Below, in pieces: positions 21,235 to 29,995 of a stretch of DNA of 64,000 nt. The stretch's first letter is position 1; the number at the start of each line of letters is the position of its first letter. The position numbers and the translations under genes were made by a program. The stretch comes from Paenirhodobacter populi (GTDB lineage: Bacteria > Pseudomonadota > Alphaproteobacteria > Rhodobacterales > Rhodobacteraceae), in NCBI RefSeq assembly GCF_004022215.1, contig NZ_SAUZ01000003.1:62001-126000 (forward strand), written 5' to 3'. The notes under the pieces were generated by a model. It was not told the origin of the DNA. It worked only from the letters and a program-made list of their open reading frames with translations, and did not search any database.

Positions 21235-22403
21235 TGAGTGGCACCGTTTCCAAACCGAAGAAATCCGTGGCGCTTTCGGGCGTGGTCGCGGGGAACACGG
21301 CGCTCTGCTCGGTCGGGCAGAGCGGCAACGACCTGCATTACCGCGGTTATGACATCCTCGATATCGCCGAGGCCTGCGAATATGAGGAGGTCGCCCATCT
21401 GCTGATCCACGGCACCCTGCCCTCCTCGGCGGAGCTGGCGGCCTACAAGGTCAAGCTGCGGACGCTGCGCGGCCTGCCGCTGGCGGTGCGCCAGGTGCTG
21501 GAATCGATCCCGGCGGCGGCGCATCCGATGGATGTGCTGCGCTCGGGCGTCTCGGCGATGGGCTGCACCCTGCCCGAGGCCGCCGATCACAACATCCCCG
21601 GCGCGCGCGACATCGCCGACCGGCTGATCGCCGTGCAGGGGTCGATGCTGCTCTATTGGTATCATTACGCGCAGAACGGCCGCCGGATCGAGGTGGAGAC
21701 CGACGACGACAGCATCGCCGGGCATTTCCTGCACCTGCTGCACGGCACCGCACCCACACCCGAACAGGTGCGGGCGATGCACACGACGCTGATCCTCTAT
21801 GCCGAGCATGAATTCAACGCCTCGACCTTCACCGCGCGGACCATCGCGGGCACCGGGTCGGACGTCTATTCCTGCATCGCGGGCGCCATCGGCGCGCTGC
21901 GCGGGCCGAAGCACGGCGGCGCCAACGAGGTCGCCTTCGAGATCCAGAAACGCTACGCCACCCCCGACGAGGCCGAAGAGGACATCCTCGCCCGGATCGG
22001 CAACAAGGAGGTCATCATCGGCTTCGGCCATCCGGTCTACACCGTGTCCGACCCGCGCAACGTGGTCATCAAGCGCGTCGCCCGGCATCTGGCCGAAGAG
22101 GCGCAATCCACCCGGATGTTCGACATCGCCGAGCGGATCGAAACCGTCATGGACCGGGAAAAGAAGATGTTCCCCAACCTCGACTGGTATTCGGCGGTCT
22201 CCTACCACCTGCTGGGCGTGCCGACGGCGATGTTCACGCCGATCTTCGTGATCGCGCGGACGGCGGGCTGGGGGGCGCATGTGGTCGAACAGCGGCAGGA
22301 CAACAAGATCATCCGGCCCTCGGCCCATTACATCGGCCCCGACAACCGCCGCTTTCAACCCATCGAAGAGCGCGGCGGCTTCCTCCCCGCGCAAACGGAG
22401 TGA
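21234..22403 (+). CDS. prpC: 2-methylcitrate synthase
   Basis: Condenses propionyl-CoA with oxaloacetate. The protein has 389 residues with the citrate-synthase catalytic triad H227 (KHGGAN), H266 (GFGHPVY) and D317 (NLDWYS). Its placement between prpD and prpB marks it as the 2-methylcitrate enzyme and distinguishes it from the housekeeping citrate synthase at 36741. ATG 21234 overlaps the prpD stop (TGATG), with GGAGGAAG just upstream; an in-frame GTG at 21231 is less likely. Confidence 0.96.
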   Translation: MSGTVSKPKKSVALSGVVAGNTALCSVGQSGNDLHYRGYDILDIAEACEYEEVAHLLIHGTLPSSAELAAYKVKLRTLRGLPLAVRQVLESIPAAAHPMDVLRSGVSAMGCTLPEAADHNIPGARDIADRLIAVQGSMLLYWYHYAQNGRRIEVETDDDSIAGHFLHLLHGTAPTPEQVRAMHTTLILYAEHEFNASTFTARTIAGTGSDVYSCIAGAIGALRGPKHGGANEVAFEIQKRYATPDEAEEDILARIGNKEVIIGFGHPVYTVSDPRNVVIKRVARHLAEEAQSTRMFDIAERIETVMDREKKMFPNLDWYSAVSYHLLGVPTAMFTPIFVIARTAGWGAHVVEQRQDNKIIRPSAHYIGPDNRRFQPIEERGGFLPAQTE

Positions 22404-22407
22404 AACC

Positions 22408-23322
22408 ATGCCCTATCTGATCGGTTCCGATCTTCCCCGCGAACCCGCCGGGAAACGCTTTCGCGACCTGCTCGCCCGGCCCGGCATCCTGCGCCTGCCG
22501 GGCGCGCATAACGGCCAGGCGGCTTTGCAGGCGAAGGCCGCGGGGTTCGATGGCCTGTATCTGTCGGGCGCGGCGATGACCGCCTCGATGGGGCTGCCGG
22601 ACCTTGGCATCATCACGGTGGACGAGGTCGCCTTCTTCGTACGGCAGATCGCGCGGGCCTCGGGCCTGCCGCTGCTGGTCGATGGCGACACCGGCTATGG
22701 CGAGGCGCTGAACGTCATGCACATGGTGCGCACCTTCGAGGATGCGGGCGCTGGCGCGGTGCATCTGGAGGACCAGTTGCTGCCGAAGAAATGCGGCCAT
22801 CTGAACGACAAGAAGCTGGCCTCGGCCAGCGACATGGCAGCCAAGGTCGCGGCGGCGGCGCGGGCGAAACGCGATCTGGTGATCATCGCGCGCACCGATG
22901 CCGCGGCCTCCGAGGGGCTCGAAGGCGCGATCGCGCGGGCGAAGCTCTATATCGAGGCCGGCGCGGATGCGATCTTCCCCGAGGCGCTGACCTCGGTCGA
23001 GATGTTCCGCGAGGTGCGGGCCGCGCTGCCGGGGGTGAAGCTTCTGGCGAACATGACGGAATTCGGCCGCACGCCGGCGCTGACCGCGCAGGAGTTCGAG
23101 GATCTGGGTTACGATATGGTGATCTGGCCGGTCTCCTCGCTGCGCGTCGCCAACAAGGCGCAGGAAAAGCTTTACGCCACCATCGCCCGCGACGGCGCCA
23201 CGACGGCGATGATCCCCGAGATGCAGACCCGGACGGAGCTGTATGACACAATCGGCCTGAACGCCTTCGAGGCGCTGGACCATTCCATCGCGGCTTCGAT
23301 CGCGCCGGACTGGAAGGCCTGA
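22408..23322 (+). CDS. prpB: Methylisocitrate lyase
   Basis: Cleaves 2-methylisocitrate to pyruvate and succinate, the last step of the methylcitrate cycle. Of 304 residues, full length, with the isocitrate-lyase-superfamily catalytic motif KKCGH (C129) and the substrate loop DGDTGYGEALNV. It starts 4 bp after prpC. The start is supported by the N-terminus MPYLIGSD and the usual spacing. A GC hairpin without a U-run follows at 23332. Confidence 0.96.
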   Translation: MPYLIGSDLPREPAGKRFRDLLARPGILRLPGAHNGQAALQAKAAGFDGLYLSGAAMTASMGLPDLGIITVDEVAFFVRQIARASGLPLLVDGDTGYGEALNVMHMVRTFEDAGAGAVHLEDQLLPKKCGHLNDKKLASASDMAAKVAAAARAKRDLVIIARTDAAASEGLEGAIARAKLYIEAGADAIFPEALTSVEMFREVRAALPGVKLLANMTEFGRTPALTAQEFEDLGYDMVIWPVSSLRVANKAQEKLYATIARDGATTAMIPEMQTRTELYDTIGLNAFEALDHSIAASIAPDWKA

Positions 23323-23331
23323 CGACAGGGC

Positions 23332-23351
23332 GCGGGGGACCTTTCCCCCGC
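23332..23351. terminator. GC-rich hairpin between prpB and fliL
   Basis: GCGGGGGA pairs with TCCCCCGC around a 4-base loop in the 86-bp convergent gap. There is no T-run on either side, so termination may be weak or factor-assisted. Confidence 0.45.
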
Positions 23352-23408
23352 CCCGGGCCATCCGGGGCGGATGATCCCGCCCCGCGCCGTCCAGCGGTTC
23401 CGGGTTTT

Positions 23409-23915
23409 TCATGCCATGTCCTGACGCACGATGTCGGAAATCAGCACGCTGCGCACATCCTTGCCCAGCACCGACCGCGAGGCTTCGAGCAGGGCACGTC
23501 GCAATTCCTCCATGCGCCCGGCCGAGGTGAAATCGCCGCGGAACCCGCCGGCATTCGCGTGATCGAACAGCACCTGCAACAGCATGTCGCGCAGTTTCGG
23601 TTCCAGCGTATAGACCTGTTCCGTCTGCCCTGCCCCGACCTCGACGCTGAGCGACAGCACGACGAGCGCCGACACCGCCCCATCGCGAATGTCCGGCACG
23701 ATGAACTGGTTGTTCAGTTTGACGAATTCGCTTGGCGCGGTGTCGGAGTGGCCATCGGAAGGCACCGCGACATCGGCATCCTCCGCCGCCACCGGCGGAC
23801 AGTCTTCAGTGCAGGCCTCCTCCACCGGCGCGGGCGCCGGCCGCAGGAACCAGCCCGCCGCGCCGCCGACCGCGATGCCAAGGACAACCATGATGACGGG
23901 GAGGATCTTGCGCAT
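23409..23915 (-). CDS. fliL: Flagellar basal body-associated protein FliL
   Basis: Single-pass inner-membrane protein that sits around the stator and supports torque and stator activity. Of 168 residues: a short cytoplasmic tail, one membrane helix (about residues 5-25, ending FLRPAP), an acidic linker, then the periplasmic SPFH-like FliL domain starting FVKLNNQFIVPDI and ending with VRSVLISDIVRQ. It is the last gene of the reverse-strand flagellar operon, 9 bp after flgH. Confidence 0.9.
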   Translation of the reverse strand: MRKILPVIMVVLGIAVGGAAGWFLRPAPAPVEEACTEDCPPVAAEDADVAVPSDGHSDTAPSEFVKLNNQFIVPDIRDGAVSALVVLSLSVEVGAGQTEQVYTLEPKLRDMLLQVLFDHANAGGFRGDFTSAGRMEELRRALLEASRSVLGKDVRSVLISDIVRQDMA

Positions 23916-23924
23916 CGGCCACCT

Positions 23925-24665
23925 TCAGAACGGGAGGAGAATATCGGAAACCTGCTGGCCGATCCGCGGTTGCTGCACATCCGTGATCTGCCCGCGTCCG
24001 CCATAGGCGATGCGCGCGCCGGCGATCTTGTCGTAGGTCACCTCGTTCTGCCGGGTCACATCCTCCGGCCGGACGAACCCCGTCACCACCAGTTCGCGCA
24101 CCTCGAAATTCACCCGGACCTCCTGGCTGCCCTGAATCCGCATGGCACCGTTCGGGAGCCGGTCCAGGACCGTGGCCGCGACACGCAATGTCAGCTTTTC
24201 CTTGCGCGCGACCGAACCGCTGCCTTCGTAGGAAGATTTCGAGTTGGTCGAATAGGCATTCGCCATCGAGGCGCCGTCGGGCAGCTTGTTGTCCACCCGC
24301 TGCGGAATGCCGAACATCTGCGGAATCCCCATCGTGTCGCTTCCGGCCCGGCTGCGATCGGTGGTGTTCGAGATCTCGGCCTTGTCATTGATCTCGATGA
24401 CGACGGTCAGGATATCGCCGCGGGTCGCCGCGCGACGGTCGCCAAGCAGCGATCCCCGCGAACCCGACCAGAGCGAGGCCTGCCGTGTCGCCGAAACCCG
24501 CGCGGTTTCCTCGGGCATGGGCGTGGTGTTGAGGGCAAAGAATTCGTTGCTGGCCTCGACGGGGGTGAATGCCGGCGTCTTGCCGACTTGCCCCAGCCTC
24601 TGGCAACCGCCAAGCGCGGCCGTCACCAGAAGCACAAGGGTAACGGATCGGAAGATGGTCTGCAT
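23925..24665 (-). CDS. flgH: Flagellar L-ring lipoprotein FlgH
   Basis: Outer-membrane bushing of the flagellar rod. It is 246 residues, with a lipoprotein signal ending in a lipobox-like LGGC. Family segments SLWSGSRGSLLGDRRAATRGD and KLTLRVAATVLDRLPNGAM are present, with the terminal GRGQITDVQQPRIGQQVSD. ATG 24665 is taken from a longer frame because it starts the signal peptide and follows TGAGGCCGTG. It lies 7 bp after flgA. Confidence 0.95.
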   Translation of the reverse strand: MQTIFRSVTLVLLVTAALGGCQRLGQVGKTPAFTPVEASNEFFALNTTPMPEETARVSATRQASLWSGSRGSLLGDRRAATRGDILTVVIEINDKAEISNTTDRSRAGSDTMGIPQMFGIPQRVDNKLPDGASMANAYSTNSKSSYEGSGSVARKEKLTLRVAATVLDRLPNGAMRIQGSQEVRVNFEVRELVVTGFVRPEDVTRQNEVTYDKIAGARIAYGGRGQITDVQQPRIGQQVSDILLPF

Positions 24666-24672
24666 CACGGCC

Positions 24673-25107
24673 TCATTCAGAATGTACATAGGCGACCCCG
24701 TCATCGCCGATGGTCGCATCGACGGTCATTTTCGAGCCGCTGTTCATGACCCGGATCGTGTCGCCGATCCCGCCACGCCCGAGCGCGCGGCCTTCGGCCA
24801 GTATCGACAGCCCGCCTTTCCGATAGGCCACCGTCACGCGCTGGTTGCGTTCGATCACCGTGGGCGGAGCGACATCTTCCGGCCGGATCGGCTGGCCCGC
24901 ATAGACCGCGACGCGGATTTCGCGGCCGATGACGGCGCCGGGGTCCGATACTCCGCCCGGAATATCCTCCGGGACAAGCTTCAGATCCTCGGCCGTCAGG
25001 ATCGCCCGCGCCTTGATCACGCGCGCGGCGACGAGCGTTTCGGCCCACCCCGCCGCTGGCACGGCAACCGCCAGACATCCGAGCGCGAGCAGAACCCCGA
25101 CCTTCAT
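24673..25107 (-). CDS. flgA: Flagellar P-ring assembly chaperone FlgA
   Basis: Periplasmic chaperone for P-ring assembly, 144 residues with a signal peptide (cleavage near GWAET). The SAF domain (ARVIKARAILTAEDLKLVPE) and the C-terminal beta domain (YRKGGLSILAEGRALGRGGIGD) match the short FlgA form of alphaproteobacteria. Its start overlaps the flgG stop by one base. No flgI (P-ring) gene is next to it, so that lies elsewhere. Confidence 0.9.
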   Translation of the reverse strand: MKVGVLLALGCLAVAVPAAGWAETLVAARVIKARAILTAEDLKLVPEDIPGGVSDPGAVIGREIRVAVYAGQPIRPEDVAPPTVIERNQRVTVAYRKGGLSILAEGRALGRGGIGDTIRVMNSGSKMTVDATIGDDGVAYVHSE

Positions 25108-25892
25108 CAGCGCACCTGCACCGTGGCGGACAGCATTTCATCCGAGGCCGTGATGACCTTGGCGTTCATCTCATAGCCACGCTGCGCCTTGATCAACTCG
25201 GTGATTTCGCGCACCGGATCGACCGAGCTTTCTTCGAGATACCCCTGCCGGAGCGTGCCCAGCCCGTCTTCGCCCGGCACACTGACCTGCGGCGGACCCG
25301 ACGCCTCGGTTTCCAGAAACAGGTTCGAGCCGATCGCCTCCAGCCCCTTTTCATTGGTGAAACCGGCCAGCGTGATCTGCCCCAGAAGCTGCGGCTGCAC
25401 CTGATCGATGAAATAGGCATAGACCTCGCCGCTCGCATTGATCGCGAGGGTCTTGGCGTCTTCGGGAATGGTGATCTCGGGCACGACGGGAAAGCCGTCC
25501 GAGGTCACGATCTGCCCCTCGGCCGAGCGTTTCAGCCCGCCGTCGCGGGTATAGCCGGAAACGCCCGACGGCATCGTGACCTCGATATAGCCGAGGCCGT
25601 CGATCGCCAGGTCCAGATCGCCGCCGGTGCTGGCCAGCGAGCCCTGCGCGGGCTGCACGCTGACCGCCGTCGGCCGCACGCCCAGACCAAGCTGCACCCC
25701 CGCCGGCACCATCGTCCCGTCGCTGGCCGCGATCGTCCCGGGCCGGGTCTGCTGCTGATAGAACAGGTCCGCGAATTCGGCGCGCCGGGCGTTGTAGCCG
25801 GTCGTCGACATGTTCGCGAGGTTGTTGGAGATCACCTCCACCCGCATCTGCTGTGCGCTCATGCCCGTTGCGGCAATCTGAAGGGAACGCAT
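25107..25892 (-). CDS. flgG: Flagellar distal rod protein FlgG
   Basis: Distal rod subunit of 261 residues, exported by the flagellar type III system. The N-terminal rod signature MSAQQMRVEVISNNLANMSTTGY sits at residues 11-33 and the C-terminal coiled coil ITELIKAQRGYEMNAKVI at the other end, as in all FlgG proteins. It follows flgF by 9 bp. Confidence 0.95.
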   Translation of the reverse strand: MRSLQIAATGMSAQQMRVEVISNNLANMSTTGYNARRAEFADLFYQQQTRPGTIAASDGTMVPAGVQLGLGVRPTAVSVQPAQGSLASTGGDLDLAIDGLGYIEVTMPSGVSGYTRDGGLKRSAEGQIVTSDGFPVVPEITIPEDAKTLAINASGEVYAYFIDQVQPQLLGQITLAGFTNEKGLEAIGSNLFLETEASGPPQVSVPGEDGLGTLRQGYLEESSVDPVREITELIKAQRGYEMNAKVITASDEMLSATVQVR

Positions 25893-25901
25893 GAACTCCT
25901 C

Positions 25902-26615
25902 CTATCGGCTGAGAGTGTCGATGACGCCGCGGATGCGGTCGTCCTCGCGTTGCAGGAAGCTCTGCCCCATTTCGTAGGAGCGCTGGACCTCGATCATGCG
26001 CGAGATTTCGAGCACCGGATCGACATTGGACTCTTCGAGCCGCCCCTGAAGGATCACCGGCTGTTCCACCGGCACGGGATCGCCCTCGACCCGGAAGCGG
26101 CTGCCCGCGACATGTTCGGGAATGGCGCCCTCGGGCGGCAGGAAAAGCCCGATCTGCGCCACCGGCGCCCCGGCGACCGAAACGGTGCCGTCCTGCGCGA
26201 CGGCGATATACCCCTGACCGGCGGGGACGAAGACCGGCCCGCCGCCCGCATCCAGAACCGGGTGTCCGTCGGGCGTCAGCAACTGCCCTTCGGCGGAAGG
26301 GATGAAACTGCCGGCGCGGGTCAGCTGGTTTCCCTGCGGCGTTTCGACCATGAAGAACCCCTCCCCCTCGATCGCCAGATCGAAGGCCCCGCCGGTGGAG
26401 ACGAGCCCGCCCTGCCGCATGTCGATGTTGCGGCCGTTGCCATAGGCCATCGCCAGCGAAGGCGCCTCGTCAAGCGCGGCGACATATTCGGAAAAGACGA
26501 CCCCCTCGCGCCGGAACCCGGTGGTGCTGACATTCGCCATGTTGTTGGCGATCGTCTGCATTTCCCGCAACAGGCCCGACTGGCGCGACAGCGTGGCATA
26601 GACGGCATTGTTCAT
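25902..26615 (-). CDS. flgF: Flagellar proximal rod protein FlgF
   Basis: Proximal rod subunit of 237 residues. It begins MNNAVYATLSRQSGLLREMQ, carries IANNMANVSTTGFRREG near residues 23-39 and ends with ISRMIEVQRSYEMGQSFL. It is shorter than FlgG and paralogous to it. It is co-directional with fliQ, whose stop lies 1 bp upstream. Confidence 0.93.
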   Translation of the reverse strand: MNNAVYATLSRQSGLLREMQTIANNMANVSTTGFRREGVVFSEYVAALDEAPSLAMAYGNGRNIDMRQGGLVSTGGAFDLAIEGEGFFMVETPQGNQLTRAGSFIPSAEGQLLTPDGHPVLDAGGGPVFVPAGQGYIAVAQDGTVSVAGAPVAQIGLFLPPEGAIPEHVAGSRFRVEGDPVPVEQPVILQGRLEESNVDPVLEISRMIEVQRSYEMGQSFLQREDDRIRGVIDTLSR

Positions 26616-26616
26616 G

Positions 26617-26883
26617 TCATTGCCCCAGAATGCGGGGAATGACCCCGGTATCGAAGAAATTGACCAGCGTATCGGTCATGAAGGACATCGAGACCCAGAA
26701 CACCGCCACGATGGCGAGCACCTTCGGCACGAAGGTCAGGGTCATTTCCTGAATCGAGGTGAGCGCCTGGAACAGACCGATCGCCACCCCGGTGACCAAG
26801 GCCACGGTGAGGATCGGGGCGGAGATGATCACCGCCGCCCACAGCGCCTGCCGCATGGCGTCGTATATGATCACGTCCCGCAT
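26617..26883 (-). CDS. fliQ: Flagellar export gate protein FliQ
   Basis: Inner-membrane component of the flagellar type III export gate, 88 residues, two membrane helices (about 15-38 and 50-75), with the family pattern ALVTGVAIGLFQALTSIQEM between them. Its partners fliP and fliR are not in the window. It follows fliE by 3 bp. Confidence 0.95.
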   Translation of the reverse strand: MRDVIIYDAMRQALWAAVIISAPILTVALVTGVAIGLFQALTSIQEMTLTFVPKVLAIVAVFWVSMSFMTDTLVNFFDTGVIPRILGQ

Positions 26884-26886
26884 GGA

Positions 26887-27174
26887 TCACACCGGCATCC
26901 GCAGGATTTCCTGATAGGCCTCGACGACCTTGTCGCGGATCGCCACGGCCGTCTCGACCGCCAGTTCGGTCTGGGCCAGCGCCTGCACCAGCGCATGCGG
27001 CTCGACCCCGCCGAGCATGGCGGATTTCGCCGTTTCCTCGCCGTTGCGGAGCGTATCGGTGAAATCCTGCACGAAACCCGAGATCGTGGCGGATCCGCCC
27101 TCGGCCGAGGGTGAAACGGCGGTCCGGGCCTGCGAATACCCCAGCGAGGCAAGCGAAGACGTTGATATTTCCAT
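26887..27174 (-). CDS. fliE: Flagellar hook-basal body complex protein FliE
   Basis: Small protein linking the MS ring to the rod, 95 residues. The conserved C-terminal half VQALAQTELAVETAVAIRDK and VEAYQEILRMPV is clear; the N-terminus is Ser-rich and variable as usual. It lies 27 bp after flgC. Confidence 0.92.
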   Translation of the reverse strand: MEISTSSLASLGYSQARTAVSPSAEGGSATISGFVQDFTDTLRNGEETAKSAMLGGVEPHALVQALAQTELAVETAVAIRDKVVEAYQEILRMPV

Positions 27175-27201
27175 TCTGGTCCTCTTGAGCAGCGAAAGGT
27201 A

Positions 27202-27606
27202 TCAGCGGCGCAGCAGATCGAGCACGGCGGACGACATCTGGCGAGCCTGATCGAACATCCGCAGGTTGGCCTCGTAACTCCGCTGCGCCTCGCGGGCATC
27301 GGCGATCTCGACCACCAGATCGACGTTCGAGCCATCCAGATAGCCGGTCTGATCCGCCATCGGATGCCCCGGATCGTAGATCCGCGGCAGGGCGCGTTCG
27401 TCCAGCGTCACATCGCTGGTCTGGACCGCGCCCGGGGTATCCGTCTCGGGGCCGAAGCCCTGCGCCACCTCCTCGAACGACACGAGCTTGCGCCGATAGC
27501 CGGGCGTATCGGCATTGGCGACGTTTTCCGCGACATGGCGCAGCCGCTGCGCCTGCGCCTGCATCCCCGAGGCGGACAGCGACAGGGCACTGGTGAAATC
27601 GTTCAT
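27202..27606 (-). CDS. flgC: Flagellar proximal rod protein FlgC
   Basis: Proximal rod subunit of 134 residues. Rod signature LRHVAENVANADTPGYRRK sits near residues 22-40, and the centre has YDPGHPMADQTGYLDGSNVD, typical of FlgC. It starts 2 bp after the flgB stop. Confidence 0.95.
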   Translation of the reverse strand: MNDFTSALSLSASGMQAQAQRLRHVAENVANADTPGYRRKLVSFEEVAQGFGPETDTPGAVQTSDVTLDERALPRIYDPGHPMADQTGYLDGSNVDLVVEIADAREAQRSYEANLRMFDQARQMSSAVLDLLRR

Positions 27607-27608
27607 GG

Positions 27609-27992
27609 TCAGCCCTTCCCGATGCTGGAGCGCAGAATGCCGAGCGATGTCCTGTAGATCGTCAGCGCGAGGTCATGCTCGCGCTTGACGTCGACGGATT
27701 TCACCAGCTCGTTCTCCAGCGAGACATTGTTGCCGTTGGGCGCGGGCTCGGCCGTATCCTCGACGCTTCCGGCCCGCAGCACGGCATCCCCCGCGCCGAT
27801 ATGCCCTGCCCGCGTCGCCCGCATCCCCTCGCCCGAGGCCTGCCGATAGGTTTCGGCGAAATCCGTCAGATCCTTCGCCCTGAAATCCGGCGTGTTCGCA
27901 TTCGCGACATTATGCGCGATCAGGTTCTGGCGCTGCGTGGCATGGGTCGCCATCGCCTGAGCCGTCCGCAAGATTTCCAAATTCTCAAACAT
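27609..27992 (-). CDS. flgB: Flagellar proximal rod protein FlgB
   Basis: First gene of the reverse-strand flagellar operon; 127 residues. It has RQNLIAHNVANANTPDFRAK near residues 21-40 and the FlgB-type centre NGNNVSLENELVKSVDVKRE. ATG 27992 follows a strong GGAGGAGAAG ribosome site. It is divergent from fliI across 82 bp, which must hold both promoters. Confidence 0.95.
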   Translation of the reverse strand: MFENLEILRTAQAMATHATQRQNLIAHNVANANTPDFRAKDLTDFAETYRQASGEGMRATRAGHIGAGDAVLRAGSVEDTAEPAPNGNNVSLENELVKSVDVKREHDLALTIYRTSLGILRSSIGKG

Positions 27993-28074
27993 CCGGGGCT
28001 TCTCCTCCGAGCGATCAACCTTGGATTAAGAGCGAATCATTTAGAAAACCTTTCGGGTACAGAAGGAACCTGGA

Positions 28075-29397
28075 ATGGCTTTTCCCGAACTCGACCGGCT
28101 CCGCGCCGAAATCGCGGACATGCAGATCATCACCCCGTTCGGCCTTGTGACCGAGGTGAGCGGCGGCACGATCCTCGCCTCGGGCCTGCGCAGGCGCGCG
28201 CGCCTTGGCGACCGGGTGGCGCTGCGCTGCCGGGGGGAACGGATCGGCGGCGAGGTCATCGGCCTTGGCAGCGAGGTGCAGATCCTTGCGGATCGCGCGC
28301 CCGAGGGGCTGGCGATCGGCGACCGGGTCGAGCTTCTGGAGGCGAAGGGCATCGCCCCCGACACCTCATGGATCGGCCGGGTCATCGACCCGTTCGGCCA
28401 GCCGCTGGACGGACGGCCGCTGGCGCGCGGGCCGGCCCGGCGCGATCTGCGCGCGGATCCGCCGCCCGCCGCGCACCGGCGCCGGCTCGGGCCGCGGCTG
28501 GAAACCGGCCTGTGCGCCTTCAACACGATGCTGCCGCTGGTGCGCGGCCAGCGGATCGGTCTGTTCGCCGGATCGGGTGTGGGGAAGTCGACACTGCTGG
28601 CGCAGTTCGCCCGCGGGGTTTCCGCCGATGTGGTGGTGCTGGCGCTGATCGGCGAACGCGGGCGCGAGCTGCGTGAATTCATCGAAAAGGTCCTTGGACC
28701 CGAGGGGATGGCCCGTTCGGTCATCGTCGCCGCCACCTCGGACCAGTCGCCGCTGATCCGGCGCCGCTGCGCATGGGCCGCGATGACGGTGGCCGAGTTC
28801 TTCCGCGATCAGGGGAAACAGGTGCTGTTCCTCGCCGACAGCGTCACCCGCTTCGCCGAGGCGCACCGCGAGGTCGCCCTTGCCGGGGGCGAGGCGCCAA
28901 GCCTGCGCGGCTTTCCCCCCTCCGTCTCGCACCAGATCATGTCGCTTGCGGAACGCGCCGGGCCGGGGGTGGAGGGATCTGGCGACATCACCGCGATCTT
29001 CTCCGTCCTCGTCGCCGGGTCGGACATGGAGGAGCCGGTGGCCGACATCCTGCGCGGCACGCTCGACGGTCACGTCGTCCTTGACCGCGCCATCGCCGAA
29101 CGCGGGCGGTTCCCGGCGGTCGATCTGCTGCGCTCGGTGTCGCGGTCGCTGCCGGATGCGGCGAGCGCGGCGGAAAACGCCCTGATCGCACAGGCGCGCC
29201 GGCTTCTGGGCGCCTATGACCGGGCCGAGATGATGATTCAGGCGGGGCTTTATGCCGCCGGCTCGGACCCGGCGATCGACGCGGCGATCCGGGTCTGGCC
29301 CGCGCTCGACGCCTTTCTGGGAGAGCCGGAGCCGGTGAATGCGGCGACCAGCTTCACCCGGCTCGCACAGGCACTGGCCGGGGCGGAGGCGCCCTGA
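28075..29397 (+). CDS. fliI: Flagellum-specific ATPase FliI
   Basis: Hexameric ATPase energising flagellar type III export, 440 residues. An N-terminal beta-barrel is followed by the linker WIGRVIDPFGQPLDG, Walker A GSGVGKST (residues 166-173) and the Walker B region QVLFLADSVTRFAEAHRE. SGDITAIFSVLVAGSDMEEPV identifies the secretion-ATPase subgroup; the closest alternative, a type III virulence ATPase, is excluded by context. ATG 28075 has GAAGGAAC upstream. It is convergent with cmk with a 4-bp gap. No fliJ or fliH follows. Confidence 0.92.
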   Translation: MAFPELDRLRAEIADMQIITPFGLVTEVSGGTILASGLRRRARLGDRVALRCRGERIGGEVIGLGSEVQILADRAPEGLAIGDRVELLEAKGIAPDTSWIGRVIDPFGQPLDGRPLARGPARRDLRADPPPAAHRRRLGPRLETGLCAFNTMLPLVRGQRIGLFAGSGVGKSTLLAQFARGVSADVVVLALIGERGRELREFIEKVLGPEGMARSVIVAATSDQSPLIRRRCAWAAMTVAEFFRDQGKQVLFLADSVTRFAEAHREVALAGGEAPSLRGFPPSVSHQIMSLAERAGPGVEGSGDITAIFSVLVAGSDMEEPVADILRGTLDGHVVLDRAIAERGRFPAVDLLRSVSRSLPDAASAAENALIAQARRLLGAYDRAEMMIQAGLYAAGSDPAIDAAIRVWPALDAFLGEPEPVNAATSFTRLAQALAGAEAP

Positions 29398-29401
29398 CGG
29401 G

Positions 29402-29995
29402 TCAGGTCAGACGGTGGGCAACGGCGGCACAGGCGCGCTCGACCGCCTCGTCGATCGACAGGGTGGAGGTGTCGATCATGACCGCATCATGGGCCGGGCG
29501 CAGCGGCGCGTCGGTGCGGTTCATGTCGCGCGCGTCGCGCTCGCGGACCTCGGCCAGAACCTTCGCGGCGTCACCGCCGACCTCCAGCCAGCGGCGATGC
29601 GCGCGGACCTCGGGCGCGGCGGTGACGAACAGCTTCACCTCCGCCTCGGGGCAGATGACCGTGCCGATGTCGCGCCCGTCCAGAACCGCGCCGCCTTCGC
29701 GTCGGGCGAAGCGGCGCTGGAAATCGACCAGCGCAAGGCGCACCTCGGGGATCGCCGCGACCTTCGAGGCCGCCTGACCGGCCGCGAGCGTGCGCAGACC
29801 GCCCCGCGACAGATCCCCGGCCGTCAGGGTCCGGGCCGCCGCGACGGGATCCATACCCTCATCCACCCGCGCGCCGACCGCCCGATAGAGCAGCCCGGTA
29901 TCCAGATGCGCGAGGCCGAACCGCTCCGCCACGGCGCGGCTGATCGTGCCCTTGCCCGCGGCGGCAGGCCCGTCGATGGCAACGGTGAAGATCAT
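29402..29995 (-). CDS. cmk: Cytidylate kinase
   Basis: Phosphorylates CMP and dCMP with ATP. It is 197 residues with the P-loop [10 protein letters not shown] (8-17), the CMP-binding [11 protein letters not shown] segment, and [20 protein letters not shown]. It is somewhat shorter than the usual 215-230 residues, typical of alphaproteobacterial forms. Its ATG overlaps the aroA stop (ATGA), and aroA-cmk is a common pairing. Confidence 0.95.
   Translation of the reverse strand: MIFTVAIDGPAAAGKGTISRAVAERFGLAHLDTGLLYRAVGARVDEGMDPVAAARTLTAGDLSRGGLRTLAAGQAASKVAAIPEVRLALVDFQRRFARREGGAVLDGRDIGTVICPEAEVKLFVTAAPEVRAHRRWLEVGGDAAKVLAEVRERDARDMNRTDAPLRPAHDAVMIDTSTLSIDEAVERACAAVAHRLT

Noticed and set aside
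27993-28074. Possible CtrA site (TTAA-N7-TTAA) in the flgB/fliI gap
   Set aside because: Only one TTAA half (in GGATTAAGAG) is present; the partner half reads TCAT, so the match is too weak to report as a site.
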